Shown piece by piece: positions 12,876-24,941 of a stretch of DNA of 64,000 nucleotides (the stretch's first letter is position 1; each line of letters starts with the position of its first letter). The translations under genes were made by a program, and so were the position numbers. Under the pieces are notes generated by a model that worked only from the letters and a program-made list of their open reading frames with translations, did not search any database and was not told the origin of the DNA. The DNA comes from Benincasa hispida (Eukaryota; Streptophyta; Magnoliopsida; Cucurbitales; Cucurbitaceae). The stretch is taken from positions 56,001,422 through 56,065,421 of the forward strand of contig NC_052351.1 of assembly GCF_009727055.1 (NCBI RefSeq), given 5' to 3'.

Positions 12876-13464
12876 CTAATCTCCCAATCTTGTTGAGATT
12901 AATGTGACCAAGTCTGAGGTGCCAAAGATAGGAGGAATTGGAGAAATTTTTCGTTTTTTATTTTCAGTCTCAGCCGTTTTAAACATCTCTATATTTAGAA
13001 TGACTTTTGCTCCAGTTGGTTTTAATATGTACAAGTTATTTTTGAGTCTTGCAGAACAAATATGAATATCTCTTGAAAATACAAACACTTAATTAGATTC
13101 AAAAGATATTCTATATATATTTTTTAGTAGACAGAAAGTGGAGATTAAATTTCTTTTCATCTTAGGTACATAATACATATTCCTAAGTAAGATAAAAGAC
13201 TCTTCAAAAAATAGCTTGACATCTCCTACAACATGAGCTGAAATGACTTCACCCATTCCCACCTTGAAAGTCATTTCCTGTTCAGAAAGTTCTCTCCAAG
13301 AACTAGTTTCCTATAGAAAAGTGCAAACATGATTAGTGGCGCTTGAATCTAATATCCAGGTTAGGTGAGTATTCTCCACTAGACATGTTTCAACTACTAG
13401 TAAATTTGATTTACCTTGTTTCTCCTTTTCCGCTTTCTTTTCAGCCAAATACTTTAGGTAGTTA
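12876..13464 (-). pseudogene. Copia A protease and GAG-pre-integrase region
   Basis: The frame region near 13325-13363 reads TWILDSSATNHVC, the copia aspartic protease active site with DSS in place of the usual DSG. Frames at 13089-13274 and 12876-13088 carry VPKMKRNLIST and ICSARLKNNLYILKPTGAKV, typical of the protease to pre-integrase stretch. Stops separate the frames. Confidence 0.78.
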
Positions 13465-14282
13465 CGCTTTCAGTGCCCATCCTCTCCGCAATGGAAACAC
13501 TTTCTTTTAAGAGTCTTGTTTTTATTTTTGTTTTTTTTAGCAGTGGTTTTCTTATTCCCTTTACCCGTCTTCTTCATTTGTACAAATTTATCTTTTGAAA
13601 AAGAAGGAACAAACTTCTTGTTATCAGTGGGTCTTGTTCCAGACGTCGACCCCTTAAAAAACTTCTTAGATTTAGAAATAATATTTACTTCTTTTTCCTT
13701 AAGTTTCATCATAGACTGATATGTCTGTAACTTGTTCAACAACGTGGTCAAATTATAAGTAATTTTGTTCATAACAGTATTGGTTCTGAAAGACAGATAA
13801 CTCCCCAGGAGAGATTCCAATGACTTATCTCATTTATTATCATCCCATGAGCCTCAACAATATTAAAGTGGACCATCATATTGAGAACATATTCTCTAAC
13901 ATTGGAACCATCTTTCATGCGAGTACTGTAGACATACTTTATGGCTTGATGTCGAACAGAGGATGATGGTTACCTGAACATCTCCTGAAGCGATGCCATT
14001 ATCTCATGGGCGGTGGGCATTACCTCATGTTTTTTTATTAAGTATATTAGATATACTTACTAAGATGTAGGCCCGAGCTTTTTCATTAGCCCTAATCCAC
14101 CGATCATAGATGTTTCGAACATTTCGGTTTGTTGTTGCATTGGGAACCGAAGGACATTCCTCCATCAACACAAACCTCAAATCATCCACAACTAATATTG
14201 TATTGATGTTGTATTTTCAGTTTGAATATCCTTCACCGTTAAACTTATCGGAAGCTAGCAGTTGTATAATTGAATTCAACAT
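13464..14282 (-). pseudogene. Copia A gag (capsid/nucleocapsid)
   Basis: A start codon at 14282 begins MLNSIIQLLASDKFNG, the standard N-terminus of this gag family; element D starts MSNSIIQLLASDKFNG. The frame is soon broken: W of the SNWK motif is a stop. The C-terminal frame at 13470-13820 has a lysine-rich stretch and the start of a CCHC zinc knuckle, KCFHCGEDGH. It is the only copy in the window that keeps the zinc-knuckle part. Gag forms the particle that packages element RNA. Confidence 0.82.
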
Positions 14283-16518
14283 TGATGAAAAATTTAAACA
14301 AATTCTATTAAAATTTATGCATCTAAATCTAATTTTAGCAAAATAATAAAGTACCCAATAAATCTTTATTTATTTGCAACGATACTTTAGTGATTTAGAA
14401 CAATTGCTACCGAGGGGCAGTAAATAATTCCTTCATTTAAGAAAGACAATTCTTGACCAAATACTATATCAGAATAACTCTTTACTCCTATAGTTCTTAT
14501 GGTTATCAATTTTTGTCAAGATATTTACTAATAATTAGTAATTCTTGTAAGTGTGACCCACTATTTTCAGATCTTATAGAACGGTATGAATATGCCTCCG
14601 AAATGGAAGACAATACCTAAGACGGAACTATAAGACCCTATTCATTTACTGAAGCATGGGTTGTTCTGAATCCTATGTTATAACCCTCTGAGGGAATCGC
14701 CGTGGTTAATGACTAGCTAGTGCCGTCTACGACAACAGCTGCAACATAGAAATCTCACGGTTCAAACTAATGGAGGAGACTGCAGGACAATGTTGACACA
14801 TTTCCTTCACCCACTTACTATGAACTACTTCCCCCATTCACCTTATTATTGAACCATGCAAACACTTTTCGAATTGAGTAGTCGCGGTAAAAGCGACATG
14901 AAGTCAAGCATGGATCTCACGGTGTGAACTCTTGAGGACGTGAGAGCTAATAACTATACATCGAATATATTATTTATCTCCTACTAAAGTGTTCTAAATG
15001 TTTGGGTATTTATTTACTTAGGTTAAAACGGCTAACTTTTAAACAACCTAAGTCTATATTATTATTATCCAAGTATAACATTTATATTTGGATATAACCC
15101 TATGATGTCTAAGTGTTTAAACAAGTTTTAAACCTCACAATGCTCACACAAGCTCATAAAATCAGTTAACAACGCTCAATCTTTCGGTCATAATCCCCAG
15201 GTAGGAGGTGTTACGTAAACCGTTAACTTAAGTACCCCCAACCTTAGATAGGTTTATGAACCAATTTGAGTTTGTAACTAAATTTTATAAGGTAACAATC
15301 TATTTTAATGGTTAAAACTAGTTGTTAACCTAAGTGAGCATGTTGTATATCTTTGTTATGGATTTTAAAGTCTAATTACATTTTATAACAACTTACAAAA
15401 ATTAGACATGCTAAACATCCACAACATTCATTAAAGGCATTTAATATAACATTTACATTAAAAGAAACCCTGTACATGCATACTATATATTATAACAATT
15501 TATAACATACTTTCAATGCATGTAACATGCTTCCTACAATGGGATTTTAAATCTACATGGCATACTGTATGCAAATACAAGATTTATTTAATTATAACAT
15601 ACATCACATACATAAACAATTAAACACATACTGATACAGTATTTAGTTTTGGCATTTTTAAGTAAACAAAAGCCTATGTATTACAAAAAATAGTTGACAG
15701 CTCCAAACCACTTCTTGACCGCTTCGAACAGCTCCAAACCGGACCCAAAAATGCTTGAACCGAACGTGAACCACCTGAACCGGGACAATCAAAACAATTT
15801 TGAAAATGAACCAGGTCAAGTTTGAAGAAAACCGGTCAAACCAATCAATCTTCTTAAACCGGTTCAAGAATCTCGCTTGGATTGAAATCTTGCTCAAACT
15901 TGATCTCTCGCTGTTGGTTGAAATCTCGTTCAAAACTTGATCTCTCGCTGGCTCATTGAAATTTCGCTCGAACCATCAGAGTCTCGCTCCTGGCTTGAAA
16001 TCTCATTCGAACCTAATTCAAATTCTCATTAGAACTTGAAATCTCGCTAGGACTTCCATCAAAATCTCGCTCGGACTTGAAATCTTGCTCAAACTTGATT
16101 CAAAATCTCATTTGAACTTGAAATCTCACTCGAAATTCCAACAGAATCTCGCTCGAGCTAGAAATCTCGCTCAAGCTTGATTTAAAATCTCGCTATTACT
16201 GGAAATCTCATCTGAACGTGGTCTAATCTCGCTGGAAATTCAAACAGTAGTTAAAGAACTGGAAATCTACAACTCGACCTTCTTCACTTCTTTCTTCAAT
16301 TACATCTTAATTTCAACTTCTAATGACTCCATATGAATTAAGAATCTTAAATACACAATAAGACCTGTCAAACAAGAGTCAATTACAAGAAAAACAACAT
16401 AATTGAAAGGATTCAAATGCCAAAACACTAAAAAACCATATCAGCATACTATTTCATGCCTTTGATGAAAAAAACACCCACCAAACTTAAATTAACAATA
16501 GTTAAGCGCTTAAATTAT
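14283..16518 (-). other. Noncoding leader of copia A between primer site and gag
   Basis: About 2.2 kb without coding capacity. It shares landmark blocks with leaders of C (60196-63215), D (23057-23881) and E (37422-40892). Examples are 'gctctcacgtccc', 'agttcacaccgtgaga', 'cataatccccaggtaggagg' and 'cttaagtaccccca'. The upstream part contains a tandem-like array (15870-16240). Confidence 0.75.
15870..16240. repeat. Degenerate tandem array in copia A leader ('aaatctcgctcgaacttg' words)
   Basis: Imperfect ~15-35 bp units built from 'ttgaaatctcgctcgaac' with variants such as 'aaatctcattcgaacc' and 'gaatctcgctcgagc'. It occupies the same leader position as the quite different GATCG-rich array of element C. 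Confidence 0.7.
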
Positions 16519-16528
16519 GCCTTGACCA
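16519..16528 (-). other. Degenerate primer-binding site of copia A
   Basis: The minus strand reads TGGTCAAGGC two bases inside the 5' LTR. The intact form in element C is TGGTATCAGAGC, complementary to the 3' end of initiator tRNA-Met. Here two bases are lost and others changed. Confidence 0.55.
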
Positions 16529-16530
16529 AC

Positions 16531-18405
16531 TGAAGGAATGGTATATCATACAACGGAAGACTATAGAATAAATAAGCACTTAAACTACATTTAATTTGAG
16601 TTTTAAGCATGCTGTTCATATGATATTCATAAGAGGGTTTGAAACACATATTACCTTTGAAGATTTCTCTATGAATTCAGCTAAAATCCACCAAGATAGA
16701 GCTTGAAACTTCAAGAGGACTACCACTGAGATCTTCTCTACTATGCTCAAGCTGGAATGTGTGGTGGAAACACTTAAAACAAGTTGAATTGATGAAGAAC
16801 AAGTGAGGGAGGTATGTAGGGTTTTCAGGTTATCACTTCAGCAAGTATAACTTAGAATCCTCAAATGATCTTCATGCATGGAGCTTCTATATAGGTAAAA
16901 ATCATGCAAATGTATAGGGTTGCATGATGGGTAGCTCCAGCTTGATGATCATCACCAAAATCAAATTGGAATTTGATGATATTCCATCAAACATGTTAGT
17001 GGGTTTTTTCCAAAAACGGAAAAACCCATTAACCTAAAATGATTTAAAAAATCATTTTATTTAAATTAATTTTATAAAATTAATTCAAATTAATTAATTT
17101 AAATAAAACTAATTTTAATTGATTTTTTAATTAAAATAATATTAATTTAATATCTAGACATTAAATTAATAAAATATCAATATCACCAATAGATAAATTT
17201 TATATTTAAATCATATTTTAAATATTAATTGATTTTCCATTTTCGTTTAATTTCAATTTAATTAAATGTTTATAATTGTATCATATACAATCAATCGAAA
17301 ACCCTAAAATTGATTTTGAACATTTCAAATTCATTACCTTAATTTCATACATCAATACTCAATTTGTTATTCCAATTTAATGGGCTAGTAGAAGGACCTA
17401 ATAGACCTATAGATCATGAGCTCCAACGATTTGTGATTAATTCGTTAAAACTCTTTAATCGAATTAATTACTATTCGTTAACTATAAAGACACAGCACTA
17501 TAGCTTGATAGTTGCATTCTCCTCACTGTAGATATATTTCTGTCTATATAAACCATAATCAGTAAGTTGATCTTTCGCAGGTTGTTCTAATTACAAATGG
17601 GTTAAAATTACTATTTTACCCTTATAAATACATCTCATTTCTTAAGTTCCCACTAACTCTTTAATGAACAATTCGATTGATAATACTACTTATGAATCAT
17701 GTCCTTCTCTATCATGAGAAGATGGGGCCCCGATTGTTCAAGACCTGGAATCAACACTTAGAACAACCTATCTGCTAACTCTAAATGGGTAGGAGTGAAT
17801 TTCATCTTGCAGATCTATGTCCCCAGCTATCCATCCGGTCTTATCCCAAAAATGGAAAGCTTATTGAGCAATGTTATTAGACTACTCTCACCCATGTAGA
17901 TCAAAGGATAATCTCGAATAAACAGGAGTTCATAGCTAGCTCAGGATTAATCGAGTTATCCTAGGTTACTTAAGTATGAAATAGTCTGTTTTAATAGTAA
18001 ACGGTCGTTATAAAGAAAGGTGACTATTTCGTGGTCATGTCTATATGCAGACTCATTGTATAGAATGCCCCACTCACATGTCTCTACATGAATGACCTGT
18101 GGATCACATCATTTGTATTATCTATACAAAATAGACCGCATTCAATAGTGTTACCAGGATGAGATACCCAATTTCATCCATATATTTATAGACCATTTAG
18201 GCTATATACTATTAACTTATCTTGTTTATGTCACCATATAAAGTTAAAGTATTCATACTATAGCCATGGATATATTTATTGGATTTTCATAACAGAATGC
18301 AAAATCAACAACTTTATTTAATAAGACACTCAATAATATTTTATTGATAAATAGAATATTTAACACAAAAATTTACGAATTGCGAGTTCTAGGACATTCC
18401 CAACG
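16531..18405 (-). repeat. 5' LTR of copia A
   Basis: About 1,875 bp. It matches 8482-10149 across its length except for two blocks missing from the 3' copy. It ends at the outer edge with '...ttcccaacg' where '...ttcccaaca' is expected. TATATA lies at 16888-16893, and a hairpin equivalent to 9450-9469 lies near 17703-17722 with one terminal mismatch. Confidence 0.87.
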
Positions 18406-19344
18406 CAACTTTCAAACATATACAATTCTAAACCATTGTAATCTTATGAAAAACCATATTTGAAGTGGTGTACAAAGAGCTTGAAATTTTCAACGTCACA
18501 TCATAAAGACTTTTAAAAACCTAATCAACATCTTAGTATTTGTCCAATCTTTTTTATTTGGTGACAAATCATGTTTATAAGAAGCATCTTCATCTTCTAA
18601 TTTATCAAATATCTTTTCAAACTTAACAGCTACCTCAAGCATTAAATATGCAAAGTTCCATTTAGTGGGAATATCAAGACACACGTAACTCTTACAAGAA
18701 TTTTTTTTTTAATTTAAATGCACTTTTTAAATTTCAAAAAACATACAAGAGAAGATCTTATAAATCGTACAATATATCGAATCCTATTAATGCAATCATT
18801 ATGTTCCTTAAGAACATCACATATTATAAGATTTAATATATGAGCACAACAATGAAGATGTAGAAATTCTCCACCAAACAATAATCCCTTATTAAATCTC
18901 TTTAGAAGATAAACAATCACAGTGTCATTTGAACTTGCATTATCAACCGTCAAGGTCATTACCTTTTCAATGCCCTATTCCTTCAAATTCTTTTCAATGG
19001 TTTTACCAATAGTATCACCTTTATGATTCTTAATTAGACAAAAGTAAGTATCTTTTTATGTAATCTCCAATCAAAGTCTATGAAATGGGTAGTTAGTACC
19101 ATGTAATTTATATTTTGTCCCGATGTCCAATACCCATAGTAAAAGAGACTCTATACTTCTTCTTCAAAAACATGTCTTTCAAATGTTTTTTCTCATTAAC
19201 ATACAACTTAAGTACATCTCTAGCCACAATAAACTGATAAAGAACAACAAATCTAGGTTGACTTGCATAGGTTAATTTATCGACAAATTTTTTAAATCCT
19301 TTACCCTCTACAAACTTAGATGGAAATTCGTCTACAATTACCAT
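18406..19344 (-). pseudogene. hAT transposase, central part
   Basis: Minus-strand pieces in order: IVDEFPSKFVEGKGFKKF (19108-19344), FIDFDWRLHKRIL-like sequence (about 18960-19100, broken), TVDNASSND and LHLHCCAHILNLII (18714-18959), WNFAYLMLEVAVKFEKIF (18496-18684). A shifted frame then reads TLKISSSLYTTSNMVFHK, with a TAG, up to the edge of copia A. These are the conserved blocks of the plant hAT (RICESLEEPER-like) RNase H-fold transposase. The right end is cut at 19348 by a gypsy-like LTR; the N-terminal BED zinc-finger region is absent. Confidence 0.85.
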
Positions 19345-19347
19345 TTC

Positions 19348-20660
19348 TATAATGACCTGACTCCTTAGGATTTAAACTAGGTCGTTACTATAGACATGCA
19401 TGCATACATCTTTTCATGACTTAGTAAAACCAAATAAATAACATAAATTAAATAACTTTATTAAAACTAAATAGCTTAAATTCATTTAGCATGGTACCTT
19501 TAAAACCATAATACAAATTAGAAAATTCTTTTAAAAATTCTAAAGCATAAATACTAAAACTTCGAGTCCGAACATCAAGACTAGAATTTTCTAAACATAA
19601 AATCTTGAAAACATGAGAGGAAGCACATGACTGATCTCAGTGGCTCTATCATGGATTTGGCTTGTCATTTGTCTGCATGCTCTTACCCTTACCTGAAAAA
19701 TAAATATGAGGAAGAATGAGTATAAAATACTTAGTAAGTAACCCTACTACTGGAGTCAGGCTAAGCATCTATCTTCTAAATGCCACTCTCTAGTGGGACA
19801 TGCATATACCTCTACTTTCTATGGGATGATAACTAGTGAATAGTTGAACCCACTCTACCGTAGATTAGGTGTACCCACAACCTCTGGTGAATCCCAAAGG
19901 AAACATAAATCTCTGGTGAAGTCCTGAAGGAAATCACTACCACTGGTGAATCTTGAGAGAAACACGAATCTCTGGTGGGTCTCAAAGGAAACACGGAACC
20001 TTTGGTGAATCTCGAAGGAAACACAAACCTCTAGTGAATCCCAAAGAAAACACAAACCTCTGGTGAAATTCCGAAGGAGATCATCATTTCTGGTGGGTAT
20101 CTAAGCACGAGTAGGGGTAAGTATCACTATCATAAACATAACGTTCATCAAAACATAGTCCCACAAATATGTAAATACATATCATCATGCTCATTATTCA
20201 TCTAGCAAATCATATAAACAAAATAATTTACATGCTTGCACTCATAACATTCTTAAAACATAATCAAGTTCAACTTATTTATCCTCATGCATTTAGATTC
20301 AAAAAGTCTTAGAATCCTCAGAATTATTCTTAAATTTATTGCCTGGTACAAGGGTAGTTTCAGTAGTAAGATTACTTACCTCCGATTTGGTCAATAATAT
20401 TAGTCCACGAAATTAATATTCTTTAAAACCTTTGGAAAACTTGAATCAATCTTATAACATAAATCACTGAGGAAGTGATGAGGGGAGCTACAATAAGAAA
20501 ATGCTGACGATGACGACCATGAGAAAGCACGGAGGGGAGGCTAACAAAATGAAGAACGCCGGAGCGAGGAGGCGATGCGTGCGAGCGACAACATGAAGTT
20601 TGAACTCTGAAGAGAACGAAAACCTTAAGAAGAGCGAGAAGGCGAGGTGCGATTTGATCT
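19348..20660 (+). mobile_element. Gypsy-like LTR copy 1, inserted in the hAT element
   Basis: Starts TATAATGACCTGACTCC and is collinear with the reverse complement of 29504-31189. Shared blocks include 'ggtcgttactatagacatgcatgca', 'cataacttagtaaaa', 'cttacccttacct', 'gaatgagtataaaatact', a ~30-bp tandem array and 'gtagtaagattacttacct'. Homology is clear to about 20466; the GC-richer tail to ~20660 is assigned with less certainty. No internal coding region is seen, so it is a solo or truncated LTR. The Ty3/gypsy assignment rests on LTR form only. Confidence 0.65.
19877..20095. repeat. ~30-bp tandem array in gypsy-like LTR copy 1
   Basis: Seven to eight units of the type 'ctctggtgaatcccaaagg' plus 'aaacacaaac', with scattered substitutions and 1-bp indels. 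An equivalent array, opposite strand, is at about 30455-30650. Short frames read through it on the minus strand are repeat artefacts. Confidence 0.85.
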
Positions 20661-20857
20661 GAGATTTATGTTTTCAATATATTAATATATTTTTTTATTT
20701 AAAAAAACTAAAACACATTAGTCGGTCTGTCAGTCAGTTCTCGACTTAAAAATCGGTCCAAGTTTTCCTAAACCGACACAGTCCGCTTCTTCACCATTTC
20801 TGACCGACCGACTTCATTTCAATCGCTTAGTTTTTCGGCCTGCCATATTCATCCCTA

Positions 20858-20865
20858 ATGAAAAG
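20858..20865. repeat. Right 8-bp target-site duplication of the hAT element
   Basis: ATGAAAAG follows the right terminus '...catatt catcccta' and equals 6681-6688 exactly. Confidence 0.9.
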
Positions 20866-21555
20866 AGTCATTTTTGGAGAAAAATAATGTCTTTCTCTGG
20901 TTTTGCGAAGGAAATTTACAATATATGTATGTATGTATATATAAATTGCAATTGGATACCAATTTCAATTCAAGCAATGCAGAGAAACATAGAGACACCT
21001 CAGAGATGGGAAGATGCAATGCAAGGCTGTGACTCTTAGAAGCGGTGTAAAATATGATGAGCCTAACATATCCAACAAAGGTGAAAAATAATTCACCTCA
21101 AGATATAGTGAAGGATTCCTAGGAAACAAAGGAAGACAAAGAAGTAAAGGTGTCACAAGAAAAGCTACATGACTATAAATGAAAAAAGGAAATGAAGGAA
21201 GTCTGGCCTCAAATATGGAAAAAAATAATGAATGTCAAAAGTGATCACTTCTCCAAAGAAGAAGGATAACTGGTATTAAAATTTCAGACCACTAGCCCCC
21301 TATCCTAAAAGATACAAATAAGCGAGTCAGGATTCAAAATTTAAGATTTTTTTCACATCTTAAAACAACTCCTCATTAATAGCTCATTGGTTGAGGCCTT
21401 TGCACAAGTCCTTAACTGAGTGGAGTTTTTTAAGAACATCTTGGCTAAGAAGAGAAGATCACTACCATAGTACAAAATAGTTCCATTAACAAAGTGTTGT
21501 AGTGCATTGGTGGTTGGCAAGGTCTCACCTAAACTCGAAGGCCCAAGGAGCTTCA
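20866..21555. other. Spacer flanking the hAT element, nothing recognised
   Basis: Continues the target DNA left of 6681. It contains a TATG/TATA-type microsatellite at about 20918-20944 and no protein similarity. A 68-residue minus frame at 21353-21559 is not recognisable. Confidence 0.4.
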
Positions 21556-22640
21556 CCATCCAGTGCTCAATTGGAGTGGTCTGAGTAGTCGATTTAATAT
21601 ACCTACAATTTTGGGAATTTGACTAAATAGGAAGTTGGGAGGGTAAGATGAAACCCACTCCTTCCCATATAGGGGAAAGTATATGAGTAGTTCTTTTAAG
21701 TGTTGATTTCGAAACTTGAACAATAGAACTTCACTTTTTCACTAGTCCAAGAGGGACTTGGTTTATGGTTGGATCATAAACAAATTGTTCATCAGAGGAT
21801 CAATGATACTTAAGGAAAAAGAGATAACTATAGGGGTAAAACGAACATTTGACCTAGTTGTAATTACAAACAACTTGTGAAGGATCGATTTACTTGTAAT
21901 GATTATATCCATTAAATTTGTCCTATAGTGCATAAGAGGATTACTATAGAACTATAGTGATATGTCTTAAAGTTAATGAATGAATATTGATTAATTAAAG
22001 AGTTTAGTTAATTAATTTTACATCATTGAAACTTATATTTTATAGGTTCCTAAGGTTTTCTTGCTAGCTCATAACGGACAAATAAGGATCAACTAATATT
22101 GAAAGAAAATTTGAAATGTTCAAATTAATATGTTAATTGAGGAATTATATTTATTTTATTAAATACAATTAATATCCTATATAAGTATTAATGTATTAAG
22201 ATATATTATTATATTTAATATGAATAAAATTCAAATAAGAAATATATAATTTGGGAGGATTAAATTATTTGAATAGATGCAAATAATTAATGTTTTTATT
22301 TTTTATTTTTTTTTGAGATATTAAAATAATAATATTTGATTAGGTTACCCTAATGAGGTTTCTATAAATAGGACCTTATAGAGTTGGAGAAACAAGAATC
22401 ATACATTTTGAAATCACACACAATAAAAAGTCTCTGCAGACTACCCTACTCCTAAGAGAAATCACAGGTGAAAGTTCTTTCAAGGAGGTTGACCTTATGG
22501 CGATGATTACAATTGAAGAAGGTGATGGAATTCTTGGTGACACGTACTACAAAGATAATATTTGCCAAACATTCTCTTTGATCTTGTTTAATTCTAAATA
22601 AATCAAATAAACTCCTAAAACTTCTGCTGCGGGATTGAAG
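21556..22640 (+). mobile_element. Ty1/copia LTR fragment, plus orientation
   Basis: Follows the LTR block order from its middle: 'ttttgggaatttgact', 'aagatgaaacccactcc', 'ttgatttcgaaacttgaac', 'catagtaggacc'-like, 'ggggtaaaacga', 'tgacctagttgtaattac', 'gaaggatcgatttact', then TATAAATA near 22370 and a tail near 'cttctgctgcggg'. The first third of the LTR is absent. It is too diverged from the LTR at 27590 to be clearly the 5' LTR of element D. Confidence 0.6.
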
Positions 22641-23056
22641 AGTTCAATCTCTTCTAGGCTGGCCATTTGAGAATAGTTTTTCATAAGGACCGACCTGAGA
22701 ATTGAATTGATCAAGCTTGGCTTTTGAATTTCAAACGGAAAGTTGCAAAAGTATATTGTTTTAGTTCACATGAATATTTTAATCCTCTAATTTATTGTTT
22801 CAGGCTAAGAAAAGATAAAGTGAGAGTGGGTAGAAAAATAAAATAAAGGTTGCTTTAAAGGATAATATGGCCACAATTTTTTTCATGTTTCACTCATAAA
22901 CTTCCTTTTCACTCAAAATTCGCAGTATTTTTTTCAAGGGGTGTTTGACAATCCAAGGAGAGTTGAATTGAGTTGTTATTTTTTATCAACTCAATGTTTG
23001 ACAATCAACTTTAAATGTTGGTAGGGTTGAGTTGGTTATTTTACCAACCCACCCTA
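22641..23056. other. Unassigned DNA with a MITE-like end
   Basis: No reading frame of note. From 22937, 'ggggtgtttgacaatcc', with a second 'gtttgacaatc' copy at about 22993, resembles the ends of small hAT-type MITEs, but I find no matching opposite terminus before the copia leader begins. Confidence 0.35.
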
Positions 23057-23881
23057 CTTAAGTTGACGGTTTACGTTAAAATTCAAATATAAACGTTAGA
23101 TAAAATCATACAGACTTGGGTTGTTTAAAATTAGTCTGAATATACTTAAGTAAAAGAATACCCAAATATTTAGAACACTTAACTGAGAAATTAACAATAT
23201 ATTCAATATATTGTTTTTAGCTCTCACGTCCCCAAGAGTTCACACCGTGAGATCCATGCTTAGCTTCGTGTTACTTTTACTGTGACTGCTCCATTCGAAA
23301 AGTACTTGCATGAGTCAATAACAAGGTGAAATGGGGAAGTAGTTCATAATAAGTGGGTGAAGAAAATGTGTCAACATATCCTACGGTCTCGTCCATTAGT
23401 TTGAACTGTGAGATTCCTATGTTGCATCTGCTATCATTTTCAGGTAGCACTAGCTAATCGTTAACCGCGACGATCCGTTGGAGGGTTGTAACATAGGATT
23501 CGGAATAACCCAAGCTTCATAAATGAATATGATTTTATAGTTCTATCTTGAACATTGTCTTCCAATTCAGGGGCATGTTCATATCGTTCTATAAGTTTTG
23601 AAAATGGCGGGCCACACTTACAAGAGTTACTAAATGTCAGTAAAAGTTCTTGATCGAAAATGGTAACCAAAAACTATAAGAATAAGAGTTATTCTAGATA
23701 TAGTATTTGGTCAAGATTGTCTTGCTTCAATGAAAGAATATTTGATTGCCCCTCGGTAGCATCTATTCTAACTCACTAAAGTATCGCTGCAAATAAATAA
23801 AGAAATATGGGTACTTTATTACTTTTTGCTAAAATTGGATTTAAATGCATAAATTTAATAGAATTTATTTATTTTTTAGTA

Positions 23882-24400
23882 ATGTCAAACTCGATTATAC
23901 AACTTCTTGCTTCCGACAAATTTAATGGTGAAGGTTACTCTAATTGGAAATCGGGTTAACGACCTGAGGTTTGTTTTAACGGAGGAATGTCCTCCTCTTC
24001 CTGGTTCAAATACTAACTGAAATCTTCGGGAAGTTTATGATAGATGGGTAAGGGCTAATGAGAAGGTGAGAGCCTACATCTTGGCGAGCATATTCGATGT
24101 CCTCAATAAGAAACATGAAGTCATGCCCACTACTCGTGAGATTATGGCGTCATTGCAGGAAATGTTTGGCAACCGTCATCTTCAATACGACATGAGACTA
24201 TAAAATATATTTATAATTCAAGCATGAAAGATGGAACCAATGTTAGGGAGCATGTCTTGGACATAATGGTCCATTTTAACGTCGCAGAAGCTTATGGTGC
24301 TATCATAGATGAGACTAGTCAAGTTAGAAAAAACAAGGTAAATTAGGTTTACTTGTAATTGAAACATGCTTAGTGGAAAGTTCTCAATTAACCTGGATTT
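23882..24400 (+). pseudogene. Copia D gag, internally deleted
   Basis: Starts MSNSIIQLLASDKFNG and GYSNWK, hits a stop, then continues in another frame as NDLRFVLTEECPPLPG, YDRWVRANEKVRAYILA and HEVMPTTREIMASLQEMF. After DETSQVRKNK near 24330 it jumps directly to LLVIETCLVE, the beginning of the protease. The rest of gag, including the CCHC knuckle seen in element A, is missing. Confidence 0.8.
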
Positions 24401-24940
24401 TGGATTCAGGCGCTACTAACCATGTTTGCACTTTTCTACAGGAAACTCGTTCTCAGACTCAACTCTCAGAAGATGAAATGACTTCAAGGTTGGAACAGGA
24501 GAAGTCATTTTAGTTGAAGCAGTAGGAGACATCAAGTTATATTTTGGAGAATCTTTCATTTCGTTAAAAAATGTATATTATGTACCCAAAATGAAAAGAA
24601 ACTTGATCTCCATATCTTGTCTATTAGAAAATATGTATAAAGTATCTTTTGAAATCAATGAAGTGTTCATATTTTCAAGAGGTGACTATATTTATTTTGC
24701 TAGACTTGAAAATAACTTGTATGTATTAAAATCAACTGAAGCAAAAACCATTTTAATATAGAGATGTTTAAAACGACAGAGACTCAAAATGAAAAATGAA
24801 AATTTTCTACTAATGCTTATCTTTGGCACCTTAGACTTAGTCACATAACTCTCAACAGGATTAAGAGATTAGTTAAAAATGATCATCTAAATCAAAGAAG
24901 ACATTTCTTTACCTTCGTGTGAATCGTGTCTTGAACGAAA
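24356..24940 (+). pseudogene. Copia D protease and GAG-pre-integrase
   Basis: LVIETCLVESSQLTWILDSG contains the intact DSG of the aspartic protease, then ATNHVC. Downstream broken frames give VPKMKRNLIS, LENNLYVLKS and the HHCC-type stretch WHLRLSHITLNRIKRLV. Stops and 1-bp shifts split the region. Confidence 0.78.
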
Positions 24941-24941
24941 A

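Larger units (their letters stand above)
8482..18405 (-). mobile_element. Ty1/copia retrotransposon A, full-length but defective
   Basis: Minus strand: 5' LTR 16531-18405, degenerate primer site next to it, long noncoding leader, gag-pol relic 14282-10278, then 3' LTR 8482-10149. The termini are TGTTGGGAATG...CATTCCTTCA in the 3' LTR. The outer edge of the 5' LTR has CG for TG. The flanks are 'caaca' (8477-8481) and 'caact' (18406-18410), a 4-of-5 match and probably the aged 5-bp TSD. The insertion lies inside the hAT transposase gene. Domain order gag, protease, integrase, RT, RNase H identifies copia. Many stops and frameshifts make it non-functional. Confidence 0.88.
6689..20857 (-). mobile_element. 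hAT superfamily DNA transposon, split by later insertions
   Basis: The left terminus TAGGGGGTGATCATCGG and the reverse complement of the right terminus, TAGGGATGAATATGGCAGG, form imperfect terminal inverted repeats flanked by a perfect ATGAAAAG duplication. Subterminal regions on both sides carry repeated GGTCGGT/ACCGACC words (6810-6840; 20720-20820), as is common in plant hATs. Transposase remnants on the minus strand lie at 7984-8481 and 18406-19344. Inside sit copia element A (8482-18405) and a gypsy-like LTR (19348 to ~20660). Subtracting these leaves roughly 3 kb of hAT. The N-terminal (BED-finger) part of the transposase is missing, so the element was also deleted internally. It cannot be active. 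Confidence 0.9.

Noticed and set aside
19833..20055. Overlapping minus frames rich in FPSRFTKGS/FLWDSLEV repeats
   Set aside because: Translations of the ~30-bp LTR array with no protein similarity.
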